From Oscillospiraceae bacterium (GTDB lineage: Bacteria; Bacillota; Clostridia; Oscillospirales; Ruminococcaceae): a stretch of 64,000 nucleotides of DNA. Numbering within the stretch: the stretch's first letter is position 1; each line of letters begins with the position of its first letter. Location: positions 62,001 through 126,000 of the forward strand of contig SFDQ01000002.1 in assembly GCA_004558145.1 (NCBI GenBank), read 5' to 3'. Of this stretch, positions 8,880-18,014 are shown piece by piece. Below the pieces are notes generated by a model that was not told the DNA's origin, did not search any database, and worked only from the letters and a program-made list of their open reading frames with translations. Position numbers and translations under genes: made by a program.

Positions 8880-10189
8880 ATTTGTTTCTCCTTCGGCGCA
8901 AAGGTTTGCACACGTTCCTCAGGCAGCAGGTACAGCACGCAGGGCAGCAGCCACAGCACCACGTTGATGCAGGGCCAGGCGAAGTGCGTTTCCATGACGG
9001 CATGGGCCAGCAGCACCACCAGACAGGCGCTTTCGGTGAGCGCGCCTTTTTTCAGCAGCCGCCAGAGCAGCACCGTCACTACGCCCCAGAACAGCAGGCT
9101 CTCCACCGGCCCCCCGTAGATCCACATGCTCGCATAGTAGTTATCCACCACGAATCCGGAATCGGTCAGGCGCTGGCCGGCGATGGCAATGGAGCTACCG
9201 GTCAGTGCCTCATGGGCAAACTGAAGGCGCATATTAAAAACACGGTCCAATGTCAGCCACAATGTACTGCTCTCATCATACAGCCATCCGCCCAGCAAGC
9301 TAACTGCAAAGGCAATGGCTGGCGCGGCGCTCACCACCACCCGCACCCAGACCGGTCTGGCCAATCCCGGAAGGAAGCGCAGCAGTGCCGCCAGCGCGAT
9401 AAGCAGAGCGATGCAGATGGTGGCCGCACGGCTGTCCGGCCCCTGGTCACAAAACACCATCGCCGCGGCCAGAAGCGCAAAGTCGAACCATTTCAGCTTG
9501 TTCACCTGCCGCCAGCAGACATACATAATGCAGACAGCCAGCAGGATCGCACCCGTGAGGTTGAACCACCCATAGCCAAAGCTGTCACGGGGGCGGCCGC
9601 CCGGATCATACTGAAGCGTCGCGATCCAACCCATGGAGGCGCTGAACACCACCGCAAAGAGGCTGACCGCGCTCACCGCAAGGCACACCTTGAGTGTGCG
9701 CCGGGTCCGGATGTCCTTCGCGGCCAGGAAATACAGCATGCCCACGACCGGCCAAAAATGCCCGTTGTTCAAGAACACCCAGTGGAACACGAAAAGGAAG
9801 CAGAAGCCCGCCCCCAGCTGCAGGCCGGAGTAACGGGTGAAGAACACCATCTTCACGATGATCAACCAGAAGTAGACGATCTCCAGCTTCGGCGCCAGAA
9901 AGGCATACCAGCCGGCGCCGCTCTCCCGCACATAACTGTTCATGAAGAACATGTCGAACTGCAGCAGCGCCATGGAGACAAGGAACAGCCAGCCGCCGAT
10001 CTCTTCCCGCTGCGGGGCAGCCCAATTTCCGAAGAGGTACACTTCCTCCCCGAGCCCGCTGCGCACTTTCTGCGCAAAGGGCACTTTTTTCAAAAAGGCG
10101 CGTCCTGCGAGCCAGACAAGGCCCAGAGCCCAGCCGATGAGCACAAGGTCCAGGTATCCGTAGATGCCGGTGGTGAACAGCGAAAGCAT
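8876..10189 (-). CDS. Polymerase-like polytopic membrane protein
   Basis: A protein of about 437 residues with roughly a dozen hydrophobic segments. An SRAATICI segment in mid-protein and DNYYASMWIYGGPVESLLFW near the C-terminus resemble O-antigen polymerase/ligase families, so a role in joining glycan repeats is the best guess, but identity is low-confidence. The ATG was chosen because AGGAGAGG lies ten bases upstream; an in-frame GTG further up overlaps that ribosome site. It has its own sigma-A promoter and is coupled by a four-base overlap to the GTPase-nuclease gene downstream, an odd partnership. Confidence 0.65.
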   Translation of the reverse strand: MLSLFTTGIYGYLDLVLIGWALGLVWLAGRAFLKKVPFAQKVRSGLGEEVYLFGNWAAPQREEIGGWLFLVSMALLQFDMFFMNSYVRESGAGWYAFLAPKLEIVYFWLIIVKMVFFTRYSGLQLGAGFCFLFVFHWVFLNNGHFWPVVGMLYFLAAKDIRTRRTLKVCLAVSAVSLFAVVFSASMGWIATLQYDPGGRPRDSFGYGWFNLTGAILLAVCIMYVCWRQVNKLKWFDFALLAAAMVFCDQGPDSRAATICIALLIALAALLRFLPGLARPVWVRVVVSAAPAIAFAVSLLGGWLYDESSTLWLTLDRVFNMRLQFAHEALTGSSIAIAGQRLTDSGFVVDNYYASMWIYGGPVESLLFWGVVTVLLWRLLKKGALTESACLVVLLAHAVMETHFAWPCINVVLWLLPCVLYLLPEERVQTFAPKEKQI

Positions 10190-10231
10190 TGTGTCGGTTC
10201 CTCTCCTCACATATGGGATGTGTCAACTGTA

Positions 10232-10260
10232 ATTATATCGTACCTGCCCCGGCTTGTCCA
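10232..10260 (-). promoter_or_regulatory. Sigma-A promoter, minus strand
   Basis: TGGACA, 17 bases, TATAAT on the minus strand, about 40 bases before the polymerase-like gene. It sits back to back with the plus-strand promoter that follows. Confidence 0.7.
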
Positions 10261-10284
10261 TCGCGGCGCATCCTCCCGCCCGCG

Positions 10285-10313
10285 TTGTTTTTCGGCGGGG
10301 GGTATGCTATAAT
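10285..10313 (+). promoter_or_regulatory. Sigma-A promoter, plus strand
   Basis: TTGTTT, 17 bases, TATAAT, with an extended TGC before the -10 box. It serves the DUF6056-type gene and is separated from the divergent promoter by 24 bases. Confidence 0.7.
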
Positions 10314-10357
10314 TTTTTTATTGTAACGGCACCTTGGTGCCAAAGGAGGAGTCTGTC

Positions 10358-11758
10358 CTGAAAGCGAAATGGAAGGCCGCCCCGCTGCCTGCAAAGCTGG
10401 CGGCGGCCATGGCCGCTGTGGTGTTTGCGGCCATGCTGGCGCTCAACTGCCTGACGCCCTATGTGGCGGACGACTACACCTTTTCCTTCAGCTACGCCAC
10501 CGGCGAGCGGCTGACCGGGCTTTGGAGCGTGCTGGAAAGCCAGTGGTATCACTACTTCCATTGGAGCGGCCGCTTCATCATCAAGTGCCTCGCCCAGGGC
10601 TTCACCATTCTGCCCAAGGCCGTGTTCAATCTGCTGAACGCGGCGGTGTACGCCGGGCTGGGCCTTGTGCTGCACCGGCTGGCGCTGGGGCAGCGGCGGC
10701 GGTTTCACCCTGCGGTGCTGGCCCTCATCTACCTGAGCCTGTGGATGGTCTCGCCGGTGTTCGGCCAGACGAACCTGTGGATGTGCGGCTCGGTGAACTA
10801 TCTCTGGGCCACCTTTTTCTGCATGGCGGCGCTGATTCCCTATGCGCTGTATTTGAACCGGGCCTTTGCCCCGCGGCGCTGGCTGGCGCCCGCATGTCTT
10901 GTGGCCGGGCTTGTGGCAGGCTGGGCCAGCGAGAACACCAGCGCCGGGCTGCTGGTGGCGCTGGTGCTCTGCGTTGGTTTCTTCCTCTGGCGGGACAAAA
11001 AAGCGCCTCTCTGGGCCTGGCTGGGCCTCACAGGCACGCTGGCGGGTTTTGCCCTGCTGATCCTGGCGCCGGGCAACTACCAGCGGCAGGACGCCGCCGC
11101 CGACCCCCGCGGTCCGCTGACCATCCTGGCGGTGCGCTTTCTCACCGCGCTGGACCAGCTGGTGAGCAGCGACGGGCTGGTGCTGCTGGTGCTTTTTGCC
11201 GTTCTCTTCTGCCTGCTGGTGATACAAAAGCCGGGCGCGGCCGGGCTGTTCCGGCCTCTCGTGTTCTTTGCGGCGGCGTTGGGCGCGAATTTTGCCATGA
11301 TCCTCTCGCCGGTCTACTATCCCCGCTCCACCCACGGGGTGTTCACCTTTCTCACCGCCGCCTGCGCCGCCTGCGCGGTACAATTGGACAGCAAACAGAT
11401 GCGCCGGGCGCTGGCCGCCGGGGCCGCCGGGCTCACCATGGCGGCGGCGGTGCAGTTCGTCTGGGCGGGATACGACATTGCCAGCTTCTTCGTGATGCGC
11501 CAGACCCGGGAAGCCGCCCTTCTGGAAAGCGCCGCGGCGGGCGAAACGGAAGTGGTGACCTACGCCATCGAGTCCTACACCCGCTGGTGCGCCGGCTGGG
11601 GCCTGCCCGACCTGCGGGAGGACCCCTCCGACTGGGTCTGCGCCGACACCGCAAAATATTACGGGCTGGACAGCCTTTCAGCCAGCGAGGCCCGCACCTA
11701 TCCCTTCCCCGGCAAGACCAACACCGCCTTTGAGACCGGCGAGATCGCCGACCCCTGA
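10358..11758 (+). CDS. DUF6056-type polytopic membrane protein
   Basis: About 466 residues, many hydrophobic segments. Conserved blocks typical of the DUF6056/DUF3329 group are present: PYVADDYTF, HWSGRF, CGSVNYLWA, SENTSAG and LAPGNYQR. These proteins sit beside cell-envelope glycan genes and resemble GT-C transferases with the acidic pair in the first external loop, but no activity is established. The start is ambiguous: AGGAGG is followed after eight bases by CTG, and the only alternatives are TTG and GTG codons (10334 and 10337) lying ahead of that ribosome site. I placed the start at the CTG. Confidence 0.7.
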   Translation: MKAKWKAAPLPAKLAAAMAAVVFAAMLALNCLTPYVADDYTFSFSYATGERLTGLWSVLESQWYHYFHWSGRFIIKCLAQGFTILPKAVFNLLNAAVYAGLGLVLHRLALGQRRRFHPAVLALIYLSLWMVSPVFGQTNLWMCGSVNYLWATFFCMAALIPYALYLNRAFAPRRWLAPACLVAGLVAGWASENTSAGLLVALVLCVGFFLWRDKKAPLWAWLGLTGTLAGFALLILAPGNYQRQDAAADPRGPLTILAVRFLTALDQLVSSDGLVLLVLFAVLFCLLVIQKPGAAGLFRPLVFFAAALGANFAMILSPVYYPRSTHGVFTFLTAACAACAVQLDSKQMRRALAAGAAGLTMAAAVQFVWAGYDIASFFVMRQTREAALLESAAAGETEVVTYAIESYTRWCAGWGLPDLREDPSDWVCADTAKYYGLDSLSASEARTYPFPGKTNTAFETGEIADP

Positions 11759-11765
11759 ACCATAG

Positions 11766-11801
11766 AAAAAGCCCCGCGGACTAATGCCCGCGGGGCTTTT
11801 T
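11766..11801. terminator. Bidirectional terminator
   Basis: Nine-base-pair GC stem (GCCCCGCGG with CCGCGGGGC), eight-base loop, A-run on the left and T-run on the right. It ends the DUF6056 gene and the convergent pepT operon. Confidence 0.85.
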
Positions 11802-11813
11802 GTTTATCTCTGC

Positions 11814-12074
11814 TCACAGCCTGCCGCCGTTGATGAGGTATTCCGCCAGTTCCACATCGTCCTTGTCCACATAGATGCTGTACTCGGTGGCGGCGCGGGT
11901 GAGGAACGGGAGCACCTGCCCGTTCAGAGCGCGGGGCAGCATGTCATCGATGTGCTGGCTCACCCAGAACTTCACGCCGCCCTCCTGCAGGGCCATGCGG
12001 GCCGACGCGACCTGGACCGCGTCGTAACTGGACAAAACCAGTCTCCTTCGGAAATAACCTGCCAGGAATTTCAT
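11814..12074 (-). CDS. Small DUF2007-like protein
   Basis: An 86-residue soluble protein with AGGAGG seven bases before its ATG. The layout (a short alpha/beta unit: LSSYDAVQVASARMALQEGG, then a C-terminal YSIYVDKDDVELAEYLIN) resembles DUF2007, sometimes called putative signal-transducing protein, but the match is by eye and weak. It follows pepT by 36 bases on the same strand and probably shares its transcript. No function is known. Confidence 0.6.
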   Translation of the reverse strand: MKFLAGYFRRRLVLSSYDAVQVASARMALQEGGVKFWVSQHIDDMLPRALNGQVLPFLTRAATEYSIYVDKDDVELAEYLINGGRL

Positions 12075-12110
12075 GGGGCATCCTCCTTTCCAAGGGGGAC
12101 AAAGCGCGGG

Positions 12111-13328
12111 TCAGCGGGCGTAGATGCTCAGGATGTTCAGCAGGATCTCCACGCTCTTGTCCATCTTTTCGGCGGTGATGTACTCGCAGGGGCCGTGGAA
12201 GTTGAAGCCGCCGGTGCCGAGGTTCGGGCAGGGCAGACCCATGAAGGAGAGCCGCGCCCCGTCGGTGCCGCCCCGGATGGGCACGATCTTCGGCTCCAGG
12301 CCCGCCTGCTTCACCGCCAGCTGGGCGTTCTCGATCAGGTGGTAGTGGGGCAGAATTTCCTGCTCCATGTTGTAGTAGCTGTCCTTAAGCTCCAGCACCG
12401 CGGTGCCTTCGCCGTACTTTTCGTTGACGGCGGCCGCGGCGGCGGTCATCGCCGCCTTGCGGGCCTTGAATTTCTCCATGTCGTGGTCGCGGATGATGTA
12501 CTCCAGCTTTGCTTCGCTCACCGTGCCGCTCATCTCGCACAGGTGGTAGAAGCCCTCAGTACCCTCAGTGTGTTCCGGGCGCTCATCGGCGGGCAGCATG
12601 GCATGCAGCTCCATGGCGATGTTCTGGGCGTTCTTCATCAGGTCCTTGGCGCTGCCGGGATGCACCGAGAAGCCGTGGATGGTGACGAAGGCCGAGGCCG
12701 CGTTGAAGTTCTGGTATTCCAGCTCACCCACATCGCCGCCGTCCACCGTGTAGGCATAGTCGGCGCCGAAGCCCTTGACGTCGAACAGGTCGGCGCCTTC
12801 GCCCACCTCCTCGTCGGGGGTGAAGGCCACGCAGACCTTGCCGTGGGCGATGTCCTCCTTCTGCAGCCGCTCCACGGCGGTGAGGATCTCGGCGATGCCG
12901 GCCTTGTCGTCCGCGCCCAGCAGGGTGGTGCCGTCGGCGGTGATGAGGGTCTGGCCCTTCCAATTCGCCAGCTCGGGGAACTGGGCCACACGCATGTACT
13001 CGCCGGTGCCGGTGAACAACACGTCGCCGCCGTCGTAGTTCTCGATGACCTGGGGCTTCACGTTCTCGCCCGGGGCGTCGGGGGCGGTGTCCATGTGGGC
13101 GATGAGGCCGATGGCGGGTTTATCCTCCAGGCCGGGGGTGGCGGGCAGCACGCCGTAGACATAGCAGTTTTCGTCCACCCGCACCTCCTGAAGGCCCAGT
13201 TCCTTCATCTGCCCTTCCAGCAGACGGGCCAGGTCGAACTGGCGGGCGGTGCTGGGGTGAGAGGTGCTGTGGTCGTCGGAGGTGGTGTAAATTTTCGCAT
13301 AATCAAGGAAACGCTCATAAGCGCGCAT
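12111..13328 (-). CDS. pepT: Peptidase T (tripeptide aminopeptidase)
   Basis: A 405-residue M20B dizinc peptidase that removes the N-terminal residue from tripeptides in the cytosol. Visible metal and catalytic residues are H78 and D80 in AHMDTAPD, D140 in LLGADDKAG, and the Glu pair in TPDEEVGEGAD (173-174), with a late His in NFHGPCEY. Length matches the family (about 405-410). It has AAGGAGGG upstream of the ATG and an extended -10 promoter. Confidence 0.95.
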   Translation of the reverse strand: MRAYERFLDYAKIYTTSDDHSTSHPSTARQFDLARLLEGQMKELGLQEVRVDENCYVYGVLPATPGLEDKPAIGLIAHMDTAPDAPGENVKPQVIENYDGGDVLFTGTGEYMRVAQFPELANWKGQTLITADGTTLLGADDKAGIAEILTAVERLQKEDIAHGKVCVAFTPDEEVGEGADLFDVKGFGADYAYTVDGGDVGELEYQNFNAASAFVTIHGFSVHPGSAKDLMKNAQNIAMELHAMLPADERPEHTEGTEGFYHLCEMSGTVSEAKLEYIIRDHDMEKFKARKAAMTAAAAAVNEKYGEGTAVLELKDSYYNMEQEILPHYHLIENAQLAVKQAGLEPKIVPIRGGTDGARLSFMGLPCPNLGTGGFNFHGPCEYITAEKMDKSVEILLNILSIYAR

Positions 13329-13363
13329 GGGCTTCGCCCTCCTTACTTTTTATCTTTGCTTGT

Positions 13364-13392
13364 ATTGTAGCACAGGGCGGGCAAAATAGAAA
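13364..13392 (-). promoter_or_regulatory. Extended -10 promoter of pepT
   Basis: Minus strand TTTCTA, 17 bases, TACAAT with TGTGC directly before the -10 box. The -35 box is poor, the extended -10 is good. Confidence 0.55.
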
Positions 13393-13427
13393 GGGGCGCG
13401 GCAGAGCGTCGAAATCGCCCCTTCCCC

Positions 13428-13456
13428 TTGGAAAATTGTTACTTTTATGATATGAT
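13428..13456 (+). promoter_or_regulatory. Sigma-A promoter of the FucNAc glycan operon
   Basis: TTGGAA, 17 bases, TATGAT, 68 bases before the capE start. It is the only clear promoter found for the nine-gene operon. Confidence 0.7.
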
Positions 13457-13524
13457 TGTTACCGTATATGACAAGGAGCGCGCATTTGCGCAGGATGATA
13501 TACCTTTTGGGAGGTCAAACAAGA

Positions 13525-14571
13525 ATGAACAGCAGCTATTTCAGCGGTAAGACCCTGCTTATCACCGGCGGCACCGGCAGCTTCGGCAACACGGTGCTCA
13601 AGCATTTTCTGGCCAGCGACATCGGCGAGATCCGCATCTTCAGCCGCGACGAAAAGAAACAGGACGACATGCGCCACGAAGTGCAGCAGAAGCACCCGGA
13701 ACTGGCGGGCAAGCTGCGCTTTTACATCGGCGACGTGCGGGACATCTCCAGCGTGCGCAGCGCCGTGCGGGGCGTGGACTACATCTTCCACGCAGCGGCC
13801 CTGAAGCAGGTGCCCAGCTGCGAGTTCTTCCCCATGGAGGCCGTGCGCACCAACATCATCGGCACCGACAACGTGCTCACCGCCGCCATCGACGCGGGGG
13901 TGAAGAAGGTGGTGTGCCTGTCCACCGACAAGGCTGCCTACCCCATCAACGCCATGGGCATCTCCAAGGCCATGATGGAAAAGGTCATCGGCGCCAAGGC
14001 CCGCACCGTGAAGGCGGAGGACACCACCATCTGCTGCACCCGTTACGGCAACGTGATGTGCAGCCGGGGCAGCGTCATCCCCCTGTTCATCGACCAGATC
14101 AAGGCGGGCAAGCCCATCACCATCACCGACCCGGACATGACCCGTTTCCTGATGAACCTGGACGAGGCGGTGGACCTGGTGCAGTTCGCCTTTGAGCACG
14201 CCCACCCCGGCGACCTGTTCGTGCAGAAGAGCGATTCCTGCACCATCGGCGTGCTGGCCAAGGCGGTGCAGCAGCTGTTCGGCGACACCGGCACCCAGAT
14301 CATCGGCACCCGCCACGGCGAGAAGCTCTACGAGACCTTGATGACCAAGGAAGAGCGGGTGCGCAGCGAGGACATGGGCGGCTACTTCCGCGTGGCCGCC
14401 GACGGGCGCGATTTGAACTACGACAAGTTCGTGGTGCAGGGCGAGGTGCACACCCAGGCGGACGAGAGCTACACCAGCCACAACACCCGCCTGCTGACCG
14501 TGGACGAGACGGTGGCCAAGATCATGACCACCGAGTACGTGCAGAACGAGCTGGCCAACTGGGGCAAGTAA
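13525..14571 (+). CDS. capE: UDP-GlcNAc 4,6-dehydratase/5-epimerase (CapE/FnlA/WbjB)
   Basis: A 348-residue extended short-chain dehydrogenase that starts UDP-N-acetyl-L-fucosamine synthesis from UDP-GlcNAc. It has the NADP-binding TGGTGSFG (14-21), SRDEKKQDDMR, STDK (133-136) and, in place of the usual Tyr-x3-Lys, Met144-x3-Lys148, the substitution characteristic of CapE/FlaA1-type dehydratases. The ATG follows GGGAGG by ten bases; a longer frame upstream overlaps the promoter and was rejected. It is followed by an acyltransferase gene before capF, capG and the WbuB-like transferase, so the pathway set is complete in this operon. Confidence 0.92.
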   Translation: MNSSYFSGKTLLITGGTGSFGNTVLKHFLASDIGEIRIFSRDEKKQDDMRHEVQQKHPELAGKLRFYIGDVRDISSVRSAVRGVDYIFHAAALKQVPSCEFFPMEAVRTNIIGTDNVLTAAIDAGVKKVVCLSTDKAAYPINAMGISKAMMEKVIGAKARTVKAEDTTICCTRYGNVMCSRGSVIPLFIDQIKAGKPITITDPDMTRFLMNLDEAVDLVQFAFEHAHPGDLFVQKSDSCTIGVLAKAVQQLFGDTGTQIIGTRHGEKLYETLMTKEERVRSEDMGGYFRVAADGRDLNYDKFVVQGEVHTQADESYTSHNTRLLTVDETVAKIMTTEYVQNELANWGK

Positions 14572-14611
14572 GGCGCAGGCGCTCTTTGGCCTGCACTAAG
14601 GAGGCTTGTAT

Positions 14612-15673
14612 TTGTCTGAAACTCATACCGCCGCACAGCCCGGCCGCAACATGGCGCTGGACAATTCCCGCACCATTGGCTGCTTTTTGATCGTCGTTGT
14701 GCACGCCTGCATGAGCGGATGGTACGGCATGGACCCTTCCTCAGCGCTCTGGAAATTCAACCTGGGCGGCATTGCCGCATCCTATGCGGCAGTCTCGCTT
14801 TTCTTCATGATCAGCGGCGCGCTGTTTCTTGACCCCCGCAGGAATGTCACCGTCCGCAGCATCTGGACCCACACCCTGCCCCACCTGGCTGTGATCTATT
14901 TTGTATGGTCGGCCTGGTTCGCATGGTCCTCTTCCGGATTGAACGCGGGCATTTCCGCCGACACCCTTATGGCCTTTGCGAAGAACTGCCTGTACGGCGC
15001 GTCTCACCAATGGTTTTTGTGGCCCCTTGCAGGCTTCTACATCGCCACCCCGCTTCTGCGCAAGATCGCGGAGGACAAGCGCCTGCTGGAGTACTTCCTG
15101 CTTGTGAGTTTTTTCCTTGGCGTACTGCCTGTGGAGAGCCACTTCACCGTCCACTTTGCCCTGTATGAAACGCTTACCGGGCTGATGCAGCTGGGCATTG
15201 CGTCGGGGTATATGTTCTATTTCCTCGCCGGCTACTATCTGACCGCCTACCCGCCTCAGGGTAAGGCGCGTCTGTGCCTCTATCTGGCGGGCGGTGCCGG
15301 GCTTCTCATCACCGGGTTCGGCGGCGCGTTCATCCGCTTCCACAACGACGGTCAGCTCGTCATGTGGCTTGACCCATCCCGGGCGCACAGCGGGCTGTAT
15401 GCGGCGGCTCTTTTTGTTGCGGTGCAGCAGATCACGCCCCGCCTGCCTGCTGTTGTGAACCGCGTTTCCCGTGAGATCGCCAGCTGCAGTTTTGGCGTCT
15501 ATATGGTACATCTTTCCATCCTTTTGAAGGTGATGGGCTGGCTGGGTTATCAGCCGCAGGGGGATTCGCCTCTGTGGAAGGTGCCCCTGTGCGCCTGCAT
15601 CGCTTTCATTTTGTCGGTCGGCGTATCGATGCTTCTGCGGCGCATCCCAATTTTGAAACGTATTCTTTTCTGA
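14612..15673 (+). CDS. Acyltransferase family 3 membrane protein
   Basis: About 353 residues with around ten hydrophobic segments. The N-terminal LDNSRTIGCFLIVVVHACMSGW, carrying the conserved His of the family (VVVHA), marks it as an OafA/WecH-type enzyme that moves acetyl or succinyl groups onto sugars at the membrane. The start is TTG, seven bases after AAGGAGG; an in-frame TTG two codons earlier sits too close to that ribosome site. It lies between capE and capF, splitting an otherwise standard gene order, which suggests it modifies the fucosamine-containing glycan. Confidence 0.85.
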   Translation: MSETHTAAQPGRNMALDNSRTIGCFLIVVVHACMSGWYGMDPSSALWKFNLGGIAASYAAVSLFFMISGALFLDPRRNVTVRSIWTHTLPHLAVIYFVWSAWFAWSSSGLNAGISADTLMAFAKNCLYGASHQWFLWPLAGFYIATPLLRKIAEDKRLLEYFLLVSFFLGVLPVESHFTVHFALYETLTGLMQLGIASGYMFYFLAGYYLTAYPPQGKARLCLYLAGGAGLLITGFGGAFIRFHNDGQLVMWLDPSRAHSGLYAAALFVAVQQITPRLPAVVNRVSREIASCSFGVYMVHLSILLKVMGWLGYQPQGDSPLWKVPLCACIAFILSVGVSMLLRRIPILKRILF

Positions 15674-15715
15674 CCCGGCTCCAACATGAATTTTCTGTCA
15701 AAGGACGGCGACACC

Positions 15716-16849
15716 ATGCAAAAAGACACCCCCATTCTCATCACCGGCGCGGGCGGATTCATCGGCAAGAACCTGGTGGCCAACCTGAGAACCGCCGGCT
15801 TCACCGAGCTGATGCTGTTTGAAAAGGACGACACCCCCGAGACCCTGGCGCAGTATGCCGCCAGGGCCGGCTTTGTGTTCCATCTTGCGGGCATCAACCG
15901 CCCCAAGGACCCCAGCGAGTTCTATTCCGGCAACTCCGGCCTCACCGACGTGCTGCTGGACCTGCTGGCAAAAGCGGAAACGCCCGCCCCGGTGCTGGTG
16001 ACCAGCAGCACCCAGGCGGCTCTGGACAACGACTACGGCAAGAGCAAGGCCATGGCGGAGGCGGCGGTGTACGCCTACGGCGAAAAAACCGGCGCGCCGG
16101 TGTATGTGTTCCGGCTGCCGGGGGTGTTCGGCAAGTGGTGCCGCCCCAACTACAACAGCGTGGTGGCCACCTTCTGCCACAACGCCGCCCACGGTCTGCC
16201 GCTGGAAGTGCGGGACCCGGCCTATTCCCTGCCCCTTGTTTACATCGACGACGTGGTGCGCGCCTTCATCGCCGCCATGGACGGCAATGTGGTCACCGAC
16301 GGCGAAAGCCCCGCCCACTGCCGGGTGGAGCCGGAGCATGTGACCACCCTGGGCCATCTGGCCCAGGTCATCGGCGGCTTTGCCGAGAACCGCAGGACGC
16401 TGGAAGCGCCGTATCTGGCGGCGGGCAGCCTTGAGAAAAAGCTGTATTCCACCTGGCTTTCCTACCTGCCCACCGACTCCTTCAGCTACCCGCTGAACAT
16501 GCACTGCGACGCCCGGGGCAGCTTCACCGAGTTTCTGCGCACCCCCGAGCGTGGCCAGGTGAGCGTGAACATCTCGAAGCCCGGCATCGTGAAGGGCAAC
16601 CACTGGCACAACTCCAAAAACGAAAAATTCCTGGTGGTGAGCGGCCGGGGTGTCATCCGCTTCCGCAAGCCGGACGAGGAGACGGTGTATGAATACTTCG
16701 TCTCCGGCGACAAGCTGGAAGTGGTGGACATCCCCACCGGCTACACCCACAACATCGAAAACCTGGGCGAGGGGGACATGGTGACCCTGATGTGGGCCAA
16801 CGAAGCCTTCGACCCCGAGAACCCCGACACCATCTATCTGGAAGTTTAA
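15716..16849 (+). CDS. capF: CapF-type bifunctional reductase (epimerase + cupin)
   Basis: A 377-residue enzyme for the second step of UDP-L-FucNAc synthesis. Residues 1 to about 245 are a short-chain dehydrogenase domain (ITGAGGFIGKN, HLAGINRPKD, and a YGKSK catalytic segment); the last 120 residues are a cupin domain with HCDARGSFTE, NHWHNSKNEKFLV and PTGYTHNIEN, which hold the zinc/3-epimerase function in characterised CapF. The ATG preceded by AAGGA at ten bases was chosen; an ATG 30 bases earlier has no ribosome site. It precedes capG by 24 bases. Confidence 0.92.
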   Translation: MQKDTPILITGAGGFIGKNLVANLRTAGFTELMLFEKDDTPETLAQYAARAGFVFHLAGINRPKDPSEFYSGNSGLTDVLLDLLAKAETPAPVLVTSSTQAALDNDYGKSKAMAEAAVYAYGEKTGAPVYVFRLPGVFGKWCRPNYNSVVATFCHNAAHGLPLEVRDPAYSLPLVYIDDVVRAFIAAMDGNVVTDGESPAHCRVEPEHVTTLGHLAQVIGGFAENRRTLEAPYLAAGSLEKKLYSTWLSYLPTDSFSYPLNMHCDARGSFTEFLRTPERGQVSVNISKPGIVKGNHWHNSKNEKFLVVSGRGVIRFRKPDEETVYEYFVSGDKLEVVDIPTGYTHNIENLGEGDMVTLMWANEAFDPENPDTIYLEV

Positions 16850-16873
16850 TCCTGCGGGAAAGGCGGACAAGCG

Positions 16874-18013
16874 ATGAACAAGCTGAAACTGATGACCATC
16901 GTGGGCACGCGGCCGGAGATCATCCGGCTGGCAGCGGTGATCAAAAAGTGTGACAAATACTTCGATCAGATTTTGGTCCACACCGGCCAGAACTACGACT
17001 ACACCCTCAACGGCATCTTTTTTGAGGACCTGGGGCTGCGCGCGCCGGACTTTTATCTGGACGCGGTGGGCGGCGATTTGGGTGAGACCATCGGCAACAT
17101 CATCGCCAAAAGCTACAAGCTGATGGTGGAGCAGAAGCCCGACGCGCTGCTGATTTTGGGCGACACCAACAGCTGCCTTTCCGCTATCAGCGCCAAGCGC
17201 CTGCACATTCCCATCTTCCACATGGAGGCGGGCAACCGGTGCTTTGACGAGTGCCTGCCCGAGGAGACCAACCGCCGCATCGTGGACCACATCGCCGACG
17301 TGAACATGTGCTACTCCGAGCACGCCCGCCGCTATCTGAACGCCGAGGGCACCGCCAAGGAGCGCACCTACGTCACCGGCAGCCCCATGGCGGAGGTTCT
17401 GCACGCGAACCTTGAGGCCATCGAGGCCTCGACCATCCTGGAAAAACTGGGCCTTGAGGCGCACAAATACATGCTGCTCAGCGCCCACCGGGAGGAGAAC
17501 ATCGACACCGAGAAGAACTTCCTGGACCTGTTCACCTCCATCAACGCCCTGGCGGAAAAGTACGACATGCCCATCCTCTACTCCTGCCATCCCCGCAGCC
17601 GCAAGCGGCTGGAGGCCATGGGCTTTAAGCTGGACGAGCGGGTGCGCCTGCACGAGCCCCTGGGCTTCCATGACTACAACCATCTGCAGATGAACGCCTT
17701 CTGCGTCATCTCCGACTCCGGCACCCTGCCGGAGGAATCCAGCTTCTTCACCAGCGTGGGCCATCCCTTCCCCGCCGTGTGCATCCGCACCTCCACCGAG
17801 CGCCCCGAGGCGCTGGACAAGGGCTGCTTCATCCTGGCGGGCATCGCTGCCGGCGGCGTGGAGCAGGCGGTGGAGACCGCCGTGGCCATGAACGAGAACG
17901 GTGACATCGGCATCCCCGTGCCCTGCTATGTGGAGGACGTGTCCACCAAGGTGGTCAAGATCATCCAGAGCTACGTGGGCGTGGTGAACAAGATGGTCTG
18001 GCGCAAGGGCTGA
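16874..18013 (+). CDS. capG: UDP-N-acetylglucosamine 2-epimerase family (CapG/FnlC/WbjD)
   Basis: A 379-residue non-hydrolysing 2-epimerase that yields UDP-N-acetyl-L-fucosamine in the CapE-CapF-CapG route. Family blocks are visible: MTIVGTRPEIIRLA, HTGQNYDYTLN, GDTNSCLSA, HMEAGNRCFDECLPEETNRR, SAHREENID and SDSGTLPEESSF. The order capE, capF, capG, WbuB-like transferase matches FucNAc clusters of Staphylococcus, Pseudomonas and E. coli, and this gives the 2-epimerase its specific assignment. Confidence 0.92.
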   Translation: MNKLKLMTIVGTRPEIIRLAAVIKKCDKYFDQILVHTGQNYDYTLNGIFFEDLGLRAPDFYLDAVGGDLGETIGNIIAKSYKLMVEQKPDALLILGDTNSCLSAISAKRLHIPIFHMEAGNRCFDECLPEETNRRIVDHIADVNMCYSEHARRYLNAEGTAKERTYVTGSPMAEVLHANLEAIEASTILEKLGLEAHKYMLLSAHREENIDTEKNFLDLFTSINALAEKYDMPILYSCHPRSRKRLEAMGFKLDERVRLHEPLGFHDYNHLQMNAFCVISDSGTLPEESSFFTSVGHPFPAVCIRTSTERPEALDKGCFILAGIAAGGVEQAVETAVAMNENGDIGIPVPCYVEDVSTKVVKIIQSYVGVVNKMVWRKG

Positions 18014-18014
18014 T

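Noticed and set aside
6306-9119. Open plus-strand frame of over 900 codons opposite the GTPase-nuclease gene
   Set aside because: Composition is His/Gln/Arg/Gly-rich with no recognisable motifs; it mirrors the codons of the real gene.
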